Part shown: positions 58,369 through 64,000 of the stretch, in pieces
How the letters are laid out: every line of letters starts with the position of its first letter
Numbering within the stretch: the stretch's first letter is position 1
Assembly (NCBI GenBank): GCA_018292915.2
Contig: JACVVK020000328.1
Location: 596,001-660,000, forward strand
Direction: 5' to 3'
Length of the DNA stretch: 64,000 nucleotides
Origin: Batillaria attramentaria
Taxonomy: Eukaryota > Mollusca > Gastropoda > Batillariidae
Notes under the pieces: model-generated
Seen by the model: the letters and a program-made list of their open reading frames with translations, nothing else
The model's database searches: none
Told to the model about the DNA's origin: nothing
Position numbers and translations under genes: made by a program

Positions 58369-59770
58369 CTGATAACCTAAAGTTGGTAAAAGACAGAAAG
58401 TTTTGGTCAACACATTACTTGGGATTCTAAATTACCATTAAAACCAAACATGAACAGAACAATAGTTCAGTGGCTCCACAATCGTAATACTATAATTCCT
58501 CAAGAATAACTTCACAAAATCAGAACAAAGGTGTGTTGCTGTTTCTTGTAGAACTAGAAGATGCAGATTGGTGAGCTTTGTTTTCATTAGACTACAGTTG
58601 TGGTTGAGGTTACATTTGCTGTATGTCCAAATGTGTGTATGGAGACTTTTGTAAGTATATATTCACAGAAATTTACACTATTTCATAGGTAACTGAAACT
58701 CATGGACAAAAGGAGGCTTTGTGAGTTAACATATAAAACAGCCTACATAAGTCATTTTCCTGATAATAATTAGGTATATGAAATGAAGCACTTACTTCTA
58801 CTTGTTTGTTGGGGCATGGTCCTCATCCTGTAACAGAATGACATCACAATAAACACTGCTTACATCTTTGCATACATCAAATGCAGATCAATACCACTTC
58901 AATTCAGGAGAGGGAAAAAATTCTAGTGGATGAGTCTCATGAAAGTTACACTACACATTCACCTACACATTTTTAGCTTGTCTGTCTGATGCATGGCAGT
59001 TGTTCTAGATAACTAATGGACAGCAAGTTCCCATTCTGCAGAGAAACAACCAAGTTCAAATGTGGCAGAGTGATTAAAATCTGTATGAATGTGTGCGTGA
59101 ATGAGTGAAGGCAGAGGTAGAGATATAGTGTGTTTAATATTACAGCAGTCAGTAGCAGTAACCTGACAAGGTAGGCATAATTATTGTTAGCATAATATGA
59201 TTACTAGTAATATGTTTTTATGAAATTCAATGTTTTTAACCAGAATGGAAGATGTTGTACATTGTAAATGTGAGTAGTCTTTATAGAATGTCAAAAGCAT
59301 GTGTTAGACTGTCAGTGTTAACATTGAATTTCATAAAAACATATTACTAGTAATCATATTATGCTAACAATAATTATGCCTACCTTGTCAGGTTACTGCT
59401 ACTGACTGCTGTAATATTAAACACACTATATCTCTACCTCTGCCTTCACTCATTCACGCACACATTCATACAGATTTTAATCACTCTGCCACACAAAGAC
59501 CACTAACTGAATGACTACAAGTGCTCAAGCAAAAGTAAATAAATGTGTGTAAATGTACACAAAGCTAACAGTTACTCTAACAGAAAAAAAGCACTGCACC
59601 ACCAGTACCACACACCATACCTTCCATGAGACATCAGTGTCAGTGAATCCACTTATCCCATTATCTTCATCCTTGGTCAACAGTTCTCCCCAGTTGTGAT
59701 GTCATGGTCAGTTTGGGTGCCACTTACTGTGGGTGACTCACTGACTGAGAGCCTAAAGCTGGTAAAAGAA
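58225..59770. repeat. Diverged direct repeat flanking the palindrome
   Basis: ACCTTCCTTGAGACATCAGT (58248) and ACCTTCCATGAGACATCAGT (59620) begin two related stretches of about 130-150 bp that both end in a CCTAAAG.TGGTAAAAGA block (58375 and 59752). The palindrome lies between them. Confidence 0.6.
59061..59493. repeat. Perfect 174-bp inverted repeat with an 85-nt loop
   Basis: Bases 59061-59234 and 59320-59493 are exact reverse complements (outer ends TGTGGCAGAGTGATTAAAAT and ATTTTAATCACTCTGCCACA). I found no mismatch on reading both arms. The loop is 59235-59319. Flanking bases are not paired and no obvious target duplication is present. It probably lies in an intron of the minus-strand gene. 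Confidence 0.93.
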
Positions 59771-61264
59771 ATGAATTTTTAGCTGATTGGTAAACATAAC
59801 AATAACATTGCCTTAGTAACTCATTAATCATAATGTCTTACAAAATTCATACAAACATGTACCAGTTCTTGTACATAAGCACATCATTAAAAAAAAAACT
59901 TCCCACAATTTAAAAACAACAACAACAAACAAAAGAGAAAACCCCTTCCGTGCTTCCGTGGTCCAGATCTATAGTTGATTTCTTACCAAAACAACCAACA
60001 ACCATCCCTGAGTCCGACCAGCAGTATCAAGTAGTAGTAGCAAAGACATTACATTAATGTAATGCTGAATCTTGACTAATCGACTCTAAATCTGTTTTCA
60101 ATCAGTAGATACCAAATCACCACCTTTCGGACCCCCTCTCTTTCTGCGCTTATTGTGAAATGGTTCCCGACTGATTCTACATGTTTCTGCGTCAGTTTAC
60201 GCTGAAAAGCAGTTTGCAAAGTACATGTACTTGAAGTCAAGTTTCAGTTGCGTCACTGACTAGATCTAGTTACACATTACAAGCCGGGAAAGAGCGTTGG
60301 AAGTCAGGCGGTACAGCCGTCGATTGCGCCACCATCAAAAGCGAGGAGAATACTTTGTTCTCGTGTGCTAGTTCTACTTCTGATGTGGTGTATCAGTACG
60401 TTTCCTACTTTTTAACCGGAGATAATTAGGCCTGGCCTGGCGTAACAGAAGTTTGCCGACACGGAACAGTTCGCGACGTACCCCGGCTCCGCTTCACAGA
60501 AAAGAAGTTTATTATCTACTCATGATTACACTAAACAAAGACAGCAATCTTACAGTCACATACCATATCATTGTAGAAAATGCAGACATTTCTTGTAAAC
60601 GTCACCGATGCAAATATTCCTCAATTTTCACCAAAAAACAAACTGCAGTTTGGTAGCGTTGCAAAACTGCCACCATTTTTATTTTGTCTCGGTCGGCCAG
60701 ACAGGAAAGGGGCGGGGCCTCCGCTGATAGACTCGAAACCAAGGTCAAATCAGCGAAAACGAATTTTAGCCTCTAGCCATTTTCAGGGCCACTCGCCATC
60801 CGCGAAAAGTAATTTGCCCCCAATATTATGGGGTATGAGCATATAACGGTACCAGTTGCTATGCACTTGCCATCACAGTTTTCACTTGCCCAGAAACACC
60901 TAGTTTGGAACTGTGGCTAAAGGTACGACCTCGACCTCTTAGCCACGTGACTGGGGTTACCTTTGTCAGAGCACCAGTCACCAGTCACGCCAACTGAGAC
61001 TTGTAGCAAAGACTATACGTAGATCTACAGTTGTTTTTGCCTGTAGTATTTGCCGAGACTGAAAATGCTGATCTGGCTTCTGCGTCATTTTCGAGAAATC
61101 GACGTCATGATAATTGAGTCACGCACAGTTTCGTCATCAGCGTTAGAGCCGGTTCACTGAAGGCAAAGGGAAGCAGTTGCTCAATGAATTCATTCTATGG
61201 CAGGCAGCTGTGCTAAATAATTCAAGCTTTTAGCGTTCGAAGCAAGCATGGGAAATTGAAACGG

Positions 61265-62006
61265 ATGTTTGCCCTGCTCTTCTTTCTGGTGCAATGTGCA
61301 GGTATACGCCGGGGCCTCTCTCTCTCTCTCTTCTCTTCTTTTCTCTTTTCTTCTTCTTCTTCTTCGTCTTTGTCTTCTTCGCTTGGATTGTCTCAAAGCA
61401 CCGGGAACTGAATCCAGCACGCAGGCTCATGTGAATCACACACATTTTCTCACATACAATCACGTGTTGCAAAGAGTCAACTCAGCGATCTAAGTTTCGG
61501 AATTTAGAATTGCATAAATTTATTTACTGTGGACTGATTATTTTCAAAGCAGAAACACCACCATCGTCACCAGCAACAATAATAAACATCACATCTATTC
61601 TATGAAACTGTTTTGATTTTTTTTTAACTCCTAGGAGAGGACGCTGTGACAGTGTGCTCAGGGTACATAGATTCCGATCCTGGTATCGTGACATGCCAAA
61701 TAAGCAGACCGTTTTACGATATCTCTCCAGCTCCATGTGGCTTTCCAACGAGTGCGATAACATTCTACCTTAGGCTATATCGTCCACTGGCGCGATGAAG
61801 ACCTACTGCTTTACAAAGAACTCTCCTCCTCCATCAGCTTCAACGAATGGAACAGCGGGTGCTGGCTGTTCGTCTTGCCGTTGTTGGAGTGACAATTCCG
61901 ACGACAACTACTTTCTGTATTTCACACCAGACTTAAACCTTGAACAAGGTGGACGCTTCAAGTGTGAACCTGATTGTACTACACACGCTGACACAGAAGA
62001 ACACTT
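61265..62006 (+). pseudogene. Gene F (start, probably damaged): signal peptide plus Ig-like exon
   Basis: Exon 1 (61265-61301) encodes MFALLFFLVQCAG and ends in phase 1 at GTATAC, like the signal exons of B-E. A second exon begins after CTCCTAG at 61635, reading GEDAVTVCSGYIDSDPGIVT, but hits a stop at 61796-61798. Later parts are protein-like in other frames: HWRDEDLLLYKELSSSISFN, then YFLYFTPDLNLEQGGRFKCE, the last resembling an Ig F strand. The exon therefore seems to need two frame changes. It runs into a SINE without a donor. Gene F may be a relative of A-E that was broken, or the region may contain sequence errors. Confidence 0.4.
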
Positions 62007-62477
62007 TTTTTTTTTTTTTTTTTTGCTGCCACAACTCTTTGCCAGCGCCAGTGGTGTTCCTCCCTGGTAATGGGTGGAATCCACGGAGGGCTCGGAAGTT
62101 GGGGCAATTTTTATTATGCATGATGATGGAGATGAGGATGATGGTAAGATGGTGCTATGGAGGTCCGTGTGGTTTGGGACTGCGGGACAGGGCCGCATTC
62201 CACGCTTCCTGTCCCGGCATGAACTAGGCCGGGAACTACGGCACCTGCGATGACGGCCGTGTTATCATCCACATTACAAGACGTGTCATACCAAGGGAAG
62301 CACCCCCAAAGTCGCACCCGTGAAGTGGCAACAGCCTCCCCATTGGGTCCATAGCACACCCGCTCTGGGTAGGAGCCGACCTAGGTAAGAAAAATCCCTC
62401 TTGCCTCGGCTGGGACTCGAAACCGGGTCTCCCGATCCATAGTCCGAAGTGCTAACCACTACACTACGGGGGCCGGT
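62004..62477 (-). mobile_element. tRNA-derived SINE family B, copy 2
   Basis: Same family and orientation as 4547-5036. The T tract at 62005-62023 is the A-tail on the minus strand, and the tRNA-like head reads GTAGTGTAGTGGTTAGCAC near 62466. No clear target-site duplication was found. It directly follows the Ig-like exon of gene F. Confidence 0.85.
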
Positions 62478-62708
62478 GAGGATCATACTTCTTGTAATCC
62501 AATACCAATATCACCGCGTTAGTCTGACGTCTTTGTTGTTTATTTTGTAGTTTATGTATAGTAATATCCTAATTGGGTCTGTTTGATGGAATCAGTGTCT
62601 GTCCATATGATAATTTAATAATTGAATCGTAAAGTACCGTAGTCTTTTTGTAAAAATGTCCCTTTTAACTCTTTTTATTTCACACACTTTACAATCGATT
62701 CGTTTTAG

Positions 62709-62875
62709 GGGAGCCGGGGTGGCCGAATGGTAGAGCGTTGGACTTCTAATGCTCGGATCGTGAGTTCGTATCCCGACTTGGGCCAAATATTTGTGCTGGC
62801 TTTTTCGTCGTTGCCCCGTCTTTGACATCAACCGTATGTGGTGGAAAAGGACGTTAAACTCCCAAACAAACCCTG
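62709..62875 (+). mobile_element. SINE family A copy
   Basis: Head GGGGTGGCCGAATGGTAGAG, B-box GGATCGTGAGTTCGTATCCC and body to AAACTCCCAAACAAACC. An imperfect flanking repeat is TTCGTTTTA (about 62699) and TTTGTTTTA (about 62877). Confidence 0.87.
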
Positions 62876-62932
62876 TCTTTGTTTTAATCTTAAAACCTTA
62901 TTCGTCGTTCTCATTATCACAGTTGGTGGCTG

Positions 62933-63085
62933 TACTCAGGAGGACCCCGGAAAGAATATGGAGGGAAAACGAATCTCGGAAAATCGTCAAATCTATGTGT
63001 TTATGCCTCTTGATTCCGTGGGGAACATAGGGCCGCCGTCAATTCTATGTTCTGCTTTTATGTTCTATGTTCTATGTTCTGTAAC
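62933..63085 (+). CDS. Possible further exon of gene F
   Basis: After TCATTATCACAG an open frame reads VGGCTQEDPGKNMEGKRISE and continues to a TTCTATGT repeat (about 63040-63085). A donor-like GTAACC follows at 63086. Phase 1 entry suits the gene F signal exon. No domain is recognisable. Confidence 0.25.
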
Positions 63086-63209
63086 CGCCGGTTACTGGTC
63101 CACGAGAAGCAGCTCCAGTGTTAAGTTTGGTGATTTTGCATCGGAAGTTCTTATTACCTTCCATCGCGCGATCTGGGCAAAGCCGGGTACAGCTGCTAGA
63201 ATGTCAGAA

Positions 63210-63378
63210 GAGTGGGTGGGTGTTAGGGGGTTTAACGTCCTTTTCCACCACATAGGGTGATATCAAAGACGGGGCAACGATGAAGAAGCCAGCACAAATA
63301 TATGGCCCTAGCCGGGATCGAACTCCCGACCCGAGCATTAGAAGTCCAACGCTCTACCATTCGACCACCCCGGCTCCC
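63210..63378 (-). mobile_element. SINE family A copy
   Basis: Minus-strand head GGGAGCCGGGGTGGTCGAAT, B-box and full body. Flanking imperfect 12-bp repeats are AGAATGTCAGAA (63198-63209) and AGAATATAAGAA (63379-63390). Confidence 0.87.
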
Positions 63379-63666
63379 AGAATATAAGAAACACTGCACA
63401 TTGTGAAAGCAGGCGGTAAACGGTCAACGAGCTCAGGACAGTAATAATAATAATAATAGAATATTTATATAGCGCCTAACCTGATCTCAGCTCTAGCTAG
63501 GAGCAGTGGTCAGCAAACGGAGACCAGCGAAATTTTAAAGCCACATTCCCTGTAAAACTTTGACGGATGTTATCACCTGATGTTACTACTGATGGTAATT
63601 CATACATGCAGTAGAGCCTGGTGTAGATATCCATGAATCACTTTTTTTTTTCAACAGACGCGGCGT

Positions 63667-63748
63667 ATGAAGGCGGCCATTACTTGGGAAGCGGCATTTT
63701 ATCTCGTTCTTATTATTGTTATCAACCTCGTTACCATGGAACTAAGAG
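63667..63748 (+). CDS. Hydrophobic exon: signal/anchor of a next gene or TM exon of gene F
   Basis: ATG at 63667 opens a frame reading MKAAITWEAAFYLVLIIVIN and ending in phase 1 at GTGAGC (63749). That fits a signal-peptide exon of a further receptor gene running out of the window. An acceptor-like TTTTTTCAACAG just upstream (63647-63658) allows the alternative that it is a membrane exon. Confidence 0.35.
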
Positions 63749-63775
63749 GTGAGCTCCTCTCTCTCTCTCTCTCAC

Positions 63776-63898
<123 letters not shown>

Positions 63899-64000
63899 TT
63901 GATTTAACGTTCTATTGTATATTGTATTTTGGCCTTGCCATCCTTTCTTTCTTTCTTTTTTTATCTTCTGCTTTATCTTTCTTCTTTATCGTATTTACGG

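Noticed and set aside
62709..62780. A possible tRNA gene (boxes A and B present)
   Set aside because: The head continues into a repeated body and does not fold as a complete tRNA; copies are dispersed with target duplications, so it is a SINE.

Overview
This is eukaryotic nuclear DNA, most likely from a mollusc and perhaps a marine gastropod (an impression, not a proof). Coding exons are short and separated by introns with GT/AG borders. Dinucleotide repeats (GT, CT) are very long and frequent. tRNA-derived SINEs and inverted-repeat DNA elements fill the non-coding DNA. I see no rRNA gene, genuine tRNA gene, CRISPR array or bacterial gene organisation.

The main content, about 1-50110, is a tandem cluster of paralogous single-pass membrane receptors on the + strand. 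I call them genes A-E. A lacks its start, which lies left of the window. Each complete gene has a signal-peptide exon ending in phase 1, then one Ig-like domain per exon (all phase 1-1), a transmembrane exon and cytoplasmic-tail exons. B (3947-8117) has Ig1, Ig2, TM and tail. C (10330-15453) and D (17472-24645) have Ig1-Ig5, TM and tail. E (26652-50109) has D-like Ig1-Ig5 but an unrelated TM region and a tail built from five exons. B, C and D share a tail rich in YxxL/V motifs. D adds a YxxM motif. E carries a different Tyr- and Lys-rich tail with one consensus ITIM. A ends in a very short tail. E also has a +1 frameshift in its Ig5 exon. Because every Ig exon is phase-symmetric, skipping that exon restores the frame. 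Taken together the array looks like an invertebrate paired-receptor (activating/inhibitory) cluster. That function is inferred from architecture only.

The introns and spacers hold most of the mobile DNA. Intron 2 of E (29308-39785) contains a roughly 3.5 kb foldback element with 0.7 kb arms, a 2.6 kb element with 41-bp terminal inverted repeats (TIRs), and a 1.05 kb element with 17-bp TIRs. The next intron holds a 460-bp element with a GAACA target duplication and a small hairpin MITE. Two SINE families are present, several copies with clear target-site duplications. Comparison of paralogous introns gives insertion-free sites for two insertions.

Downstream of E lies a satellite of seven 287-bp units (52125-54130). 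Next comes the end of an unidentified minus-strand gene (terminal exon 57619-57798). A perfect 174-bp inverted repeat with an 85-nt loop follows (59061-59493). Last is the damaged start of another signal-peptide/Ig gene, F (61265 onward).
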